Source: Phocicoccus schoeneichii (GTDB taxonomy: Bacteria > Bacillota > Bacilli > Staphylococcales > Salinicoccaceae). Taken from it: 64,000 bases of DNA. This document shows, piece after piece, positions 27,632 to 36,399 of the stretch. Below the pieces are notes generated by a model, which was not told the origin of the DNA, did no database searches, and saw only the letters and a list, made by a program, of their open reading frames with translations. How positions within the stretch are numbered: position 1 is the first letter of the stretch; each line of letters opens with the position of its first letter. The position numbers and the translations under genes are program-made. The stretch is from contig NZ_BMDB01000004.1 of the NCBI RefSeq assembly GCF_014635565.1, forward strand, positions 62,001 through 126,000, written 5' to 3'.

Positions 27632-28546
27632 TTATTCTTCTATCGTCTTAAAGTGTGGCAAAACGTATTCTGCAAGTTCTTCCATCATTTCGTCCATTGG
27701 TCGTTCACTTGATTTTAGATTTAAATAGACGTGATTGACGCCAGATTCTTTTAAAATGTTTAGCTCATCAATTAATGCATTGCGTCCCGTTTGAGTGCCC
27801 ATAAAGATTTGTTCTCTAGGTGCATTAGGTTCTTTTAAAAGTTGTAGACTTAAAATTTGGGCATATGGTTTAAACTGTCCAGCACGTTCACGGTATTCAT
27901 CTGTGAATCTTTTTTGTTGCTCTGGTGAATGGGAATACCCAAACCATCCATCACTGTGCTCCGCAATCCACTCTAATGTCTGTCCCGAGAAACTCGTGAC
28001 CATGATTGGAATATCTCCTATTTCAGGTTTTGGAATCATATCCGTCGAACCTGTCATGTTGACTCTTTCTGTCAGTATTTTTGGAAATTCTTTACTCCAA
28101 ATGTCTTTCATGACTAAACAAGCTTCACGGAAATATTCAGCGCGCTTGTTTTCATCCACCTGAAACGCTTCGAATTCAACATCACGATCTCCAGTGGCAA
28201 GCCCTAACACAAGGCGTCCCCCTGAAATCTTATCAAGTGATGCTGCTGATTTTGCGAGATTCAGTGGATGTTGGAATGACGTGATTACACTCGCAGTGAC
28301 GAGTGCGATATTCTTTGTGTGAGCAGCAAGATATCCTAAATACACCCATGGATCATACATCTGCCCGACATCTCTAAATGACGGGTCGAGTAACGGAATA
28401 TCACGCACCATGAGTGCTGCAAAGTCTAGATCATCTGCGAGTTTAGCGAGCCTCATCTGCTCTTTAAGATTCATTTCTGGCATGCTACCTTTATATGTCT
28501 CAAGTGGAATAGATAAACCGATTGTTAAATGATTCTCCTTGAACAT
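27632..28546 (-). CDS. LLM-class flavin-dependent oxidoreductase
   Basis: 304 aa from the ATG at 28546 (AAAGG ten bases upstream); a start 12 codons earlier at 28582 is also open. The bacterial-luciferase-like barrel is shown by LTIGLSIPLE, DLDFAALMVRDIP, TKNIALVTASVITS, SGGRLVLGLATGD and IPIMVTSFSGQTLEW. It should use FMN and reduce an unknown substrate, often a monooxygenase. Convergent with the dehydratase and followed upstream by the second RlmD paralog on the same strand. Substrate is not visible from sequence. Confidence 0.85.
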   Translation of the reverse strand: MFKENHLTIGLSIPLETYKGSMPEMNLKEQMRLAKLADDLDFAALMVRDIPLLDPSFRDVGQMYDPWVYLGYLAAHTKNIALVTASVITSFQHPLNLAKSAASLDKISGGRLVLGLATGDRDVEFEAFQVDENKRAEYFREACLVMKDIWSKEFPKILTERVNMTGSTDMIPKPEIGDIPIMVTSFSGQTLEWIAEHSDGWFGYSHSPEQQKRFTDEYRERAGQFKPYAQILSLQLLKEPNAPREQIFMGTQTGRNALIDELNILKESGVNHVYLNLKSSERPMDEMMEELAEYVLPHFKTIEE

Positions 28547-28618
28547 TCGAGAGTAGCCTTTATGATTTTTGAAATGACTCATATAAGTATCACATCACTA
28601 ACTTTATTTAATTTATAT

Positions 28619-29956
28619 TTATGTTGTTTTTTTAATCATCGAACACACCGCTTCAACATGATACGTTTTTCCAAACATGTTAAATGGAGTGACGTCGTCT
28701 ATTTCATATTGTTCGCTTAAAATCTTAATATCTCTTCCAAGTGTTGCCGGATTACACGAGATGTACACAATACGGTCCGGTGCGACCTCGAGTACCGCGT
28801 CTAAAAAGTCTTTGTCCGTCCCCACTCTCGGAGGGTCGATAAACACAACGTCTGGCTGCACATTGTTCTTAACCAATTGTTTCATAATCTCTTCTGCTTT
28901 ACCAACATGGTACTCAGTATTCGTACGATCATTTAACTCTGCATTTTCTTTTGCATCTCGAATCGCTTCTTCGACTACTTCAATACCAATTACTTTTTTA
29001 ACATAAGGACTCGCAATTTGCCCAATCGTTCCTACGCCACAATATGCGTCGATGACAATATCATCTTCTGTTAATTGCGCTCGGTCAATCGCTTCTTGAT
29101 ATAGAAGTTCTGTCACACCATGATTGACCTGATAAAATGACTGGTGACGAAGTTTAAACGTCTTACCAAGCAGTTTATCTTGAATACGTTCATTTCCATG
29201 AATCACTCTCGATTCTCTGCCTGTCACGAGATTTGTACGTTTCTGATTTACATTTTGAATGACACTTGTGATCATTTGATGTGCATGAACCAGATCTTCT
29301 ACAAACCTCTTATTAATCGGTGATTCTGAATTCGTCACAAACACAACTTGAATTTCGCTATTATCATTATTTGAACGGATAATAATATTTCTCAGATACC
29401 CTTTACCTGACTTTTCATTGTATGCTGAAATATTGTATGTCTTTATTAACTTTCTAACGGTTTTAATGATGTCATTCGCAATGGGTTTTTGAATCATACA
29501 ATAATTCACATCAACAATATCTCTTGATTTGTCTTTATAGAAACCAATATGAACGTCCCCATCCACTTCACGCACATGGAACACAGATTTATTTCTATAA
29601 TCATATAGATGTTTCGATACGCATGTGTTCACTTTTATATTTTTAATATGTCGACTTAGCGTATTTTTTACACTCTCTGTCTTAAATTCGATTTCAAGTG
29701 AGTCATCCATATGTTGTGTCTGACATCCACCACACTCAAAAAAGTACGGGCACGGCGGAGATACACGTCTCTCGTTCTCTTTTAAAATACGCACAAGTTC
29801 GCCCTCAGCAAACTTACTTTTCTTTTTCGTAATTTTATATTCTATATCTTCATCTGGTAAACTATTTTTGATAAAAACAGGAAAATGCCCAATTTTTACA
29901 ACACCTTTACTTTCATGTGTTAAATTGAGTACAGAACCTTGTAGAATGTCACTCAC
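28619..29956 (-). CDS. rlmD: 23S rRNA (uracil-5-)-methyltransferase RlmD (paralog 2)
   Basis: 445 aa from the GTG at 29956, chosen because AAGGAG lies nine bases upstream; the frame is open to 30022. TRAM-like N-terminus (GSVLNLTHESKGV), iron-sulphur cysteines in CPYFFECGGC, SAM site DAYCGVGTIGQIA, DPPRVGTD and the catalytic Cys in YISCNPATL. It neighbours dgkB, as rumA/rlmD does in staphylococci, so it is taken as the ancestral copy. The two copies differ a lot in sequence, so they probably have different target uridines. Confidence 0.88.
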   Translation of the reverse strand: MSDILQGSVLNLTHESKGVVKIGHFPVFIKNSLPDEDIEYKITKKKSKFAEGELVRILKENERRVSPPCPYFFECGGCQTQHMDDSLEIEFKTESVKNTLSRHIKNIKVNTCVSKHLYDYRNKSVFHVREVDGDVHIGFYKDKSRDIVDVNYCMIQKPIANDIIKTVRKLIKTYNISAYNEKSGKGYLRNIIIRSNNDNSEIQVVFVTNSESPINKRFVEDLVHAHQMITSVIQNVNQKRTNLVTGRESRVIHGNERIQDKLLGKTFKLRHQSFYQVNHGVTELLYQEAIDRAQLTEDDIVIDAYCGVGTIGQIASPYVKKVIGIEVVEEAIRDAKENAELNDRTNTEYHVGKAEEIMKQLVKNNVQPDVVFIDPPRVGTDKDFLDAVLEVAPDRIVYISCNPATLGRDIKILSEQYEIDDVTPFNMFGKTYHVEAVCSMIKKTT

Positions 29957-30040
29957 TTGACATCTCTCCTTAAAATACTTTAAAAACTCTCTTTTTTTCA
30001 TTATAATAATACTATTGAACATGTAAAGGTGGTGCGATTA

Positions 30041-30277
30041 ATGAAGTCATCAAAATTATTACTCTGGATTATGTTTGCTTATTGTTTTATTACTATTTTT
30101 GAAATCGGTTTGCCAGCAGTAATCATTTCGGGAATCGCATTGTTCATGGTTTTAAATTATACGTTAGTGCGACAAACTCACTTAGAAGAATTCAATGAAG
30201 CACATAATACACAAGAACACACTGATGAAGTTCATTCAAACACAGAGACACTACATAAAGAAGAGGCCGATGTTTAG
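30041..30277 (+). CDS. Small membrane protein, 78 aa
   Basis: ATG at 30041 has AAAGGTGG eight bases upstream. Residues 5-20 and 22-42 are hydrophobic (LLLWIMFAYCFITIFEIGLP and AVIISGIALFMVLNY), giving two close membrane segments. The tail of about 33 residues is charged and His/Glu-rich and should be cytoplasmic or exposed. I do not recognise a family. It is divergent from rlmD, and its end overlaps the end of dgkB by four bases. Confidence 0.65.
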   Translation: MKSSKLLLWIMFAYCFITIFEIGLPAVIISGIALFMVLNYTLVRQTHLEEFNEAHNTQEHTDEVHSNTETLHKEEADV

Positions 30278-30291
30278 TCAGCCTCTTTTTT
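30257..30291. terminator. Overlapping terminator for small membrane gene and dgkB
   Basis: AAGAGGC (30261-30267) pairs with GCCTCTT (30281-30287), followed by T run. The stem includes the last codons of both convergent genes. Confidence 0.6.
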
Positions 30292-31167
30292 CATGCGAAT
30301 TTCTAATGCCTGTTTTAAGTTCTTAAATTGAGCGGGTAACATGCCTCCAAACTCACCATCAAGATTCAGTTGTACATCTTCGTAGCTTGAAACATTTACA
30401 TTTCTCGCACTTATAAACTTTACTTTGCTGTGCTTAAAGTGTTCTCCACGCATAGCAAGTGTAAGGACATGCGCAAGTTCTGCTAAGTTTACTTCTTCTA
30501 AGATTAAAAGAGAAAACTGTCCGTCATCTAGTTTAGCGTCTGGTACGAGCTTCTCAAAACCACCAATTGAGTTTGTAAGCCCAATTAAAAAGAGCATGAC
30601 TTTTCCAGTATAAACTTCGTCATCATACTCGATTCTAATTGGAAACGCAGAAATTTGCGGTATTAACTCGATTCCTTTTACGTAGTATGCTAGAGATCCG
30701 ATTACTGTTTTTAATCGACTAGGTGCCTCGTAGCTCACCTCGGTAATTTTTCCAGCTCCAGCAATATTCATGAAATATTTACCATTCATAACTCCAATGT
30801 CGATGTTTCCAGTTTCTCCATTAATAATAACATCGAGTGCATCAAAAATGTCATTAGGAATTCCTAATGCCCGCGTAAAGTCATTCACAGTACCCATCGG
30901 AATAACGCCGAGAGTCGGACGTTCATCAAATTGAAACAGGCCGTTAATGACTTCATTAACAGTCCCATCTCCACCAACGGCTATTACAAGATCAAATCCA
31001 TTAATACTCGCATTCTTCGCCGCTAAAGTAGCATCACCTTTACCTTTCGTGCGATGGGCACTCGCAACATATCCTGCATCTTCTAAACGTGACAACACTT
31101 CTGGTAACTCTGCTTGAAACGTTTCTTTACCAGCCGTAGGATTATAGATAATTCTTGCAGTTTTCAT
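30274..31167 (-). CDS. dgkB: Diacylglycerol kinase DgkB
   Basis: 297-aa soluble lipid kinase of the DAGK catalytic family. The nucleotide loop GGDGTVNEVINGL is near residue 65, followed by LGVIPMGTVNDFTRALGIP. The C-terminal domain contains LIGLTNSIGGFEKLVPDAKLDDG (key piece GGFEKLVPDA) and LDGEFG. DgkB phosphorylates diacylglycerol released by lipoteichoic acid synthesis, returning it to phosphatidic acid. In staphylococci it sits between gatB and rlmD; here rlmD is still next door but a defence island separates it from gatB. ATG has GAAAGG upstream and overlaps the preceding gene by four bases. Confidence 0.95.
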   Translation of the reverse strand: MKTARIIYNPTAGKETFQAELPEVLSRLEDAGYVASAHRTKGKGDATLAAKNASINGFDLVIAVGGDGTVNEVINGLFQFDERPTLGVIPMGTVNDFTRALGIPNDIFDALDVIINGETGNIDIGVMNGKYFMNIAGAGKITEVSYEAPSRLKTVIGSLAYYVKGIELIPQISAFPIRIEYDDEVYTGKVMLFLIGLTNSIGGFEKLVPDAKLDDGQFSLLILEEVNLAELAHVLTLAMRGEHFKHSKVKFISARNVNVSSYEDVQLNLDGEFGGMLPAQFKNLKQALEIRMKKEAD

Positions 31168-31673
31168 AGAACAGTACCTTTCAGCATAATGTCTTTGACA
31201 TCGCTATAAAATTTAAATTTTTGATCAATGTAGTCCGTAACACCTTCTCGCTTTAGGGCAATGAGTTCATCTTGTAAAACTTTAGATTTTTTCATAACAT
31301 TCGATAAATCCAAAATTTCTTTAACACGTACATCATTCTCACTAATAAAGATATACCGTGTGCTCAATTGGTCGATCTCTTTAGTTAAGATAAGAAGATT
31401 CCGAAAAAATGGCGACTTCTCTTTACTAGGCGTGTAGCCATCTGCGATTAAAATTTCTTGATAATCATATATATCCGTACTTTTTTTGCACACAAAAAGA
31501 ATATCAATTGTATTAAATTCAGTACTAAATGTAGATGATCCAATGTGATGAACTTCAACCACAACTTTTCTCAATGTGTTTAAAAGTGGATATGTCGCTT
31601 TTAAATATATATCTTGAATAGATTCTGTTACATTCATTTTTATCAATTCTATCATTCCGTTTTCATACTTCAT
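31164..31673 (-). CDS. GrpB-like nucleotidyltransferase family protein, divergent
   Basis: 169 aa. VEVHHIGSSTFSTEFNTIDILFV near residue 38 matches the GrpB/UPF0157 pattern HIGSTSVPG...PIIDI, in which GS and D belong to a nucleotidyltransferase active site; here the second half is degenerate. Family substrates are unknown. It is translationally coupled to dgkB by a four-base overlap, so the two are made together. Function beyond the fold cannot be given. Confidence 0.65.
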   Translation of the reverse strand: MKYENGMIELIKMNVTESIQDIYLKATYPLLNTLRKVVVEVHHIGSSTFSTEFNTIDILFVCKKSTDIYDYQEILIADGYTPSKEKSPFFRNLLILTKEIDQLSTRYIFISENDVRVKEILDLSNVMKKSKVLQDELIALKREGVTDYIDQKFKFYSDVKDIMLKGTVL

Positions 31674-31773
31674 AATGATTAAATCAATAGAAAGTGTTAT
31701 TATTTATATGTGATAAGTATAACATATAGAGTCAAAATATAGACTTTTTATACCTAGTGAGAGGAGCACTTAA

Positions 31774-32526
31774 ATGAAAAAAATCATCATAGGGATTCTT
31801 GCTTTAATTTTTCTCGGATTACTCGTATTAAACTTTGGTTTTGAGACTAAAAGTAAACTCGCAGTGGATACAGAATCACCGTCTGAGAAAAAAACTGAAG
31901 TAAGTAAAGATGAGCACAAAGATAAAAATATTGAACCAGACTCAGAAAAAGAAGAGGATGTTTCACAAAAAGAAGAAAACTACATATTTAATGATGAAGA
32001 TTTAAATGCAAGATACCAAGAACTAAAAGAACAAAATGAACCACTCGTGGTATCTGTACTACTGCCAAGTTATTATAGCAATGATTTTATTTCTAGTTTG
32101 GAAGACGCCTTTAATACTGATACAATTTCCTTTAAACGAATTGATATTGAAGGAAATACAACAAGCCTAGGTACACTCCCCTATTTTGATAACTCAGACG
32201 CTGTCATGATTAGTGCATTACAAATTCAAGACTACAATGACGAAGTATTACCTCAGCATAACTTAAATAAGATGCTCGAGTATTATATGGACTTTTATAA
32301 CAACGGAATGACAGCAATCGTTTTATCAGAACCAAATGCACATGAACACAATAACCTAGAAAACGTCCTGCTTGAAGACCAAGATTATATGAGCAATAAT
32401 GACTATTACTTTGTAAGCAACGTAGACGTTGAAGCAGATGCAATGTTCAATGAAGACGAAACAACACTTTCAACACAAGTAGAAAAACAAATAATTTCAA
32501 ACATAAAAAAATTTTTAGTGAAATAA
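31774..32526 (+). CDS. Membrane-anchored extracytoplasmic protein, unknown
   Basis: 250 aa with a good ribosome binding site (GAGAGGAG). Residues 4-22 form a signal anchor (IIIGILALIFLGLLVLNF) without lipobox or clear cleavage site. Residues 25-70 are a charged low-complexity linker rich in Lys, Glu and Asp. The remaining domain (LVVSVLLPSYYSNDFISSLEDAF ... DAVMISALQIQDY ... MTAIVLSEPNAHEHN) has the alternation of a flavodoxin or SGNH-type alpha/beta fold but no obvious catalytic triad. Staphylococci carry similar anchored proteins of unknown role near this locus. Divergent from the GrpB-like gene. Confidence 0.65.
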   Translation: MKKIIIGILALIFLGLLVLNFGFETKSKLAVDTESPSEKKTEVSKDEHKDKNIEPDSEKEEDVSQKEENYIFNDEDLNARYQELKEQNEPLVVSVLLPSYYSNDFISSLEDAFNTDTISFKRIDIEGNTTSLGTLPYFDNSDAVMISALQIQDYNDEVLPQHNLNKMLEYYMDFYNNGMTAIVLSEPNAHEHNNLENVLLEDQDYMSNNDYYFVSNVDVEADAMFNEDETTLSTQVEKQIISNIKKFLVK

Positions 32527-32530
32527 TTTT

Positions 32531-32567
32531 AATTCCCGAAAATCTATTATTGATTTCGGGAATTTTT
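32531..32567 (+). terminator. Terminator of the membrane-anchored protein gene
   Basis: AATTCCCGAAA (32531-32541) and TTTCGGGAATT (32554-32564) form a perfect 11-bp stem followed by TTTTT. Confidence 0.8.
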
Positions 32568-32943
32568 GTGTAAATATAATGTGTTGTGTTAATTCATTTT
32601 TGGTGGATATATATATATTGGATTATTGTAATAGTTGATGTTTGCGAGACATTAGTGCGAGGATACTCTCAACATCGTAGTGCTAGCTTACATTTTTTCA
32701 ATATTAATGCAGCGATACTTTTTTCTTGATTGCAGCTAATCTCAGTATCAAACACTTTAGCTGTAGTATGCTGTTTTTATCTGCAGTAAATTTGTGAACT
32801 GAGGGGCTCAACTGAACCCCTTTACATCAACATTTATAGTTATATAGTAATGGTTTTGGTAATGATTTATACTCAATTTACACGCATACGCCTATGTTTT
32901 AAAAAAAATAGTACTTTTTCAAAGTAAACTAATAGCACACTAT
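32568..32943. repeat. Gene-free stretch with degenerate hairpin repeats
   Basis: No coding frame is convincing here. Three imperfect copies of a motif occur at roughly 32656-32690, 32708-32740 and 32755-32790. Each has a GATAC/GTATGC-T core followed by a T-rich spacer and an inverted partner; the clearest is TTTAGCTGTAGTATGCTG with TTTTTATCTGCAG after it. A very similar sequence (TTTTAGCTATAGTATGCTG) recurs at about 60789 and a stronger hairpin version at about 61022, so this is a dispersed intergenic repeat family. A GGGGCTCAACTGAACCCC hairpin lies at about 32803-32820. Confidence 0.5.
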
Positions 32944-33204
32944 TTAATTAGTATAATTTTCAAAATCAAAATAGAATAGTGGAACATTTTGATTTAGCAT
33001 TCTAGCATAAAACTCATCAATTGCTACTAAATCACAACGATACGCACCAACATAAGCTTCTTTTTCAATATCAGTAAGAGTTATCCCAACAGTATTATTA
33101 AGTTCTTCCATATTTTCAGATTTTGAAAGCCAGTTAGAAAAGTCATACTGCTCATGTTACAAAAGGTCTCTAATATCTACTTCAAATAATTTTCCAATAG
33201 TCAT
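32944..33204 (-). pseudogene. Truncated DUF4268-like (nuclease-associated) pseudogene
   Basis: The minus-strand frame from the ATG at 33204 reads MTIGKLFEVDIRDLL, then a TAA stop at codon 16 (33157-33159), then HEQYDFSNWLSKSENMEELN and GAYRCDLVAIDE before diverging to an unrelated 23-residue tail. The pattern 'KLxxVDxRxxW-KHEqxDFtxWL ... VGxyrcDivA' is the N-terminus of DUF4268/PD-(D/E)XK-like proteins common in defence regions; the stop replaces the conserved Trp position. Only about a quarter of the normal protein remains. It marks the left edge of the defence island. Confidence 0.65.
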
Positions 33205-33248
33205 AAATTCACCTACTCTCATATTAAATTTAAAAAGCTGTTTATTTC

Positions 33249-33287
33249 AAGAAAACCCTATATCCTTAACTGATGGATATAGGGTTT
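33249..33287 (-). terminator. Terminator of the type I restriction operon
   Basis: AAACCCTATATCC (33253-33265) and GGATATAGGGTTT (33275-33287) form a perfect 13-bp stem with a 9-base loop; TTTTC follows on the minus strand. It lies about 40 bases past the hsdR stop. Confidence 0.75.
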
Positions 33288-33324
33288 AGTTAATCGATTA
33301 TCTTTTACCTAATAATTTATTCGT

Positions 33325-36300
33325 CTATTTATACTTATTTTTTATCTCTACCATATACTCTGGCAAAGCTTCATTTACAAGATGCATGGTATGCATGAGT
33401 GGACTAACTTCTGGTTTTCTAGCTTCTTCATAATTTACACTCCGTTGTAGGTCTTCAATATAAGGAATAACTTCTTTTTTATTTAAAGAATATTCTTTAA
33501 CAGATTCAGATAGTAAATTCGCGTCAAGGCCCCAATCTTTCGCAAATACATCAATTTCTCTTTGGACTTTGTTCTCTTTCCATTTTTCAAACAAATCATC
33601 AAAACGTGAATTACTAGATAAATTTCCGGTTACTAATTCAGTATCCACAAACTCTTTTAATAGTTTCGCTTGATCATCTTCACCCATATCACTTAACTCT
33701 TGGATTTGTTGATGTATAATCCGTAAAGTCTCTGTATCAACTGTTTGAATACCGTCTTTACTACTTACACGATCTCCAATCAATCCTAAGATATGATCCG
33801 CATCAATGACTTGAGTACCTGACAATTTAGCTCGACCAACTAAGGGCTGAACTGGTAAAATTTCAGTGTTATCTTCTTCAGGCTTTAAGTTTTTATAAGC
33901 ACCAATATATTTCATCCACTGATGCTCATCTATTCCAAATTCTGTATCATCCCATTCATATTCATAGTACTGCTGAACAGTATTTAACTGTTGATTTGCA
34001 TGCGCGAATGATTCAATGAAATTATCCAATTGCTCATTGTTTGTTTCTAAATCTGCCCAATTTGTTGGATCTGGTAGTACTTCTTGTATCCACTCAACAG
34101 CCTCTTTAAATTTATGAACAGCAACCTCATAATGTTCAACAATTGCTAGACTACTCGTTCCACCAGAACCATACAGTGTAAGTGCACGATTGACTTGCTC
34201 TTCTGTCATAGCTGGGTATTTGTAATTAATTATCGTTCCAAATTCTTTCATAGGACCTTGTACGCGATTGGTTCTTGAATAAGCTTGAATTAAACCTTGA
34301 AGCTCTAGTGGACGATCTACATATAAAGTATTCACATACTTTGAATCATAGCCTGTTAGTAACTGATCTGCTACAATAATCAAATCAATATTTCGTGGAT
34401 TGCGACCACTACCTCCACGAGTCGATCGAACCACTAAATCTTTAAAATAACTGTCGCCATCTTCTACGCGAAACTCAATACCTGTAAATTTACCATAGTC
34501 TTTAAACATCTCACTGATCACATCAGGTGAAATACCGTCAGGGTCATTTTCATTTCCAAAGCTAAAGGTCATCGCAACATTTAAATCGTAATCCATCTTA
34601 GCTAAAGCTTTTTTAAATTCATTATAGTAAGCAATAACTCGATCCTTATAGGCAACCGTCAAAATAGCGTTAAAGAATTTTTCTTGCGATTGTGATTCCC
34701 AATTAGAAAGTATTTCTTCTACTACTCGAGGAATGTGCGTTTCATCATGGTAAGATAATAATCCTTCCTTGACAGCCATTCGTTCAATTTCTGCATCTGA
34801 CTTGCTAAGTAACTCTCGCTCAATTGCTCTTTCTCCGAGTTCTGGTTTATCATTTAAAACTTTTTCCGCTAAATCTTCTCTTAAACTAGAATAATCTTCG
34901 AACTCTCCTGTATTTATATAATCCACATGAAAACCTAAAACATTCCCATCACGAATTGCTTGGTCAATCGTATAACTATGCAATTCTGGACCGAAAAGTT
35001 TTTCGGTAGTGTCAATGACTTCACTTTGTACATTAATCATTCCAGTTGATTTATTCTCATCAAATAATGGTGTTCCAGTAAAACCATAAAAAAGCCCGTT
35101 TTTCTTAAAGTAGCTCTTAATATTGACCATCATTTTGCCCATGGTTGTTCGATGGGCTTCATCGATGATAAATACAATCTTTTTATCAGCTAAACTATAA
35201 TTCTCATTTTCCATTAAGTCTTTCACTAAAGAATCCAGTTTAAAAGTCGTCGTCACAATAATTCCACGTTGTTTAGAAAGCATTTTCTTTTTTAGATGAT
35301 ATGTATGCGTAGTGTCATCAACAGTTACAGATTCATAAGCAGCATACGCTTTAAAGTTTGCACTTGTTGCTGCATCTAGTGAACGTCGGTCTACAAGAAA
35401 CACCACTTTATCAAAACCACCTCTAGTCGATAGGAATAGAGCAGTTTTAAAACTTGTAATCGTTTTTCCAGAACCGGTTGTGTGCCAGACATAGCCTCCA
35501 TGACGAATACCATCTTCACCCCATCCTAAGGCAGCGCGTTCAACTGCTTGTAAAGCATATACTTGATAGGGACGCATGATCATGTGTCTTCGGTTCTCTT
35601 CATCTTCCGCTTCATCAATAATTAAATAATCTCCAACTAACTGATGAGCCATTGGAATCATTAAAAAGCGTTCAACAACTTTCTGCCAGTCATTTATAGG
35701 GTTATTCTCTTCATCTGCCCATTGAAAAACAAAGCTTTTATTAAAGTCATTAATAGATTTCGGAGTCGCAAAATATCGAGTTGCTACCTCAGATATAATA
35801 ACCATCATTTGAGAGAATGCCATGAAATTATTGACAAATTCTCCATCTCGATAGTAGCGTTTAAATTGTCCAAAGGCTTCATCTAGAGATTTATCTGTTC
35901 GCTTTTGTTCAATGTTAATTAACGGCAAGCCATTAATTAACAAGACAATATCAAAGCGATTCCCGTTCTCACTCTCCACTTCGCGAGCAATTTGGTAGCT
36001 TGAATCACCCCCACGGACTTGAGACTTTTTAAAAATCGTTAACGTAATTTGTCGGCGAGTAATACCCGGATGATCATCTCGGTAAATTCCATCAATTTTT
36101 CCAGTTGATCCTTCCATCGCTAAAAGTTTGGCAGCTTCAAAACTATTATCAATTTGTTTAACCTTTGCCATGACTTGTTCGAACTCTGCATCACTTAAAG
36201 GAACTCCTTCTAATTGATCGGCATTCATCCGATTCAGTTCATGACGCCAATTTTCAATTAAATGATTGACTGTTACGCGTTGTTTATTTCCATCTAAATG

Positions 36301-36384
36301 GTCAGGTGCTTTCCATTTATATTTTTCTAATTCACGCACAAACCGATCTTGAAATGCTTGTTCCGATGATGTTTTTTGTTGCAT
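33325..36384 (-). CDS. hsdR: Type I restriction enzyme R subunit HsdR
   Basis: 1019 aa, normal length. The PD-(D/E)XK nuclease is at residues about 90-165 (KIDGIYRD, then FDIVLLINGLPLINIEQKR). The SF2 translocase follows: Walker A WHTTGSGKT near residue 300, DEAH box IIDEAHRTTMG near 405, GFTGTPLFDE, and motif VI ITNYKYP-type region with YSRTNRVQG near 705. The C-terminal third is helical and contacts HsdM. It cleaves unmethylated DNA after ATP-driven translocation. It is the last gene of the operon, 15 bases after hsdS, with GAAAGGGGG upstream. Intact; no frameshift seen. Confidence 0.96.
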   Translation of the reverse strand: MQQKTSSEQAFQDRFVRELEKYKWKAPDHLDGNKQRVTVNHLIENWRHELNRMNADQLEGVPLSDAEFEQVMAKVKQIDNSFEAAKLLAMEGSTGKIDGIYRDDHPGITRRQITLTIFKKSQVRGGDSSYQIAREVESENGNRFDIVLLINGLPLINIEQKRTDKSLDEAFGQFKRYYRDGEFVNNFMAFSQMMVIISEVATRYFATPKSINDFNKSFVFQWADEENNPINDWQKVVERFLMIPMAHQLVGDYLIIDEAEDEENRRHMIMRPYQVYALQAVERAALGWGEDGIRHGGYVWHTTGSGKTITSFKTALFLSTRGGFDKVVFLVDRRSLDAATSANFKAYAAYESVTVDDTTHTYHLKKKMLSKQRGIIVTTTFKLDSLVKDLMENENYSLADKKIVFIIDEAHRTTMGKMMVNIKSYFKKNGLFYGFTGTPLFDENKSTGMINVQSEVIDTTEKLFGPELHSYTIDQAIRDGNVLGFHVDYINTGEFEDYSSLREDLAEKVLNDKPELGERAIERELLSKSDAEIERMAVKEGLLSYHDETHIPRVVEEILSNWESQSQEKFFNAILTVAYKDRVIAYYNEFKKALAKMDYDLNVAMTFSFGNENDPDGISPDVISEMFKDYGKFTGIEFRVEDGDSYFKDLVVRSTRGGSGRNPRNIDLIIVADQLLTGYDSKYVNTLYVDRPLELQGLIQAYSRTNRVQGPMKEFGTIINYKYPAMTEEQVNRALTLYGSGGTSSLAIVEHYEVAVHKFKEAVEWIQEVLPDPTNWADLETNNEQLDNFIESFAHANQQLNTVQQYYEYEWDDTEFGIDEHQWMKYIGAYKNLKPEEDNTEILPVQPLVGRAKLSGTQVIDADHILGLIGDRVSSKDGIQTVDTETLRIIHQQIQELSDMGEDDQAKLLKEFVDTELVTGNLSSNSRFDDLFEKWKENKVQREIDVFAKDWGLDANLLSESVKEYSLNKKEVIPYIEDLQRSVNYEEARKPEVSPLMHTMHLVNEALPEYMVEIKNKYK

Positions 36385-36399
36385 ACAGTTTCCCCCTTT

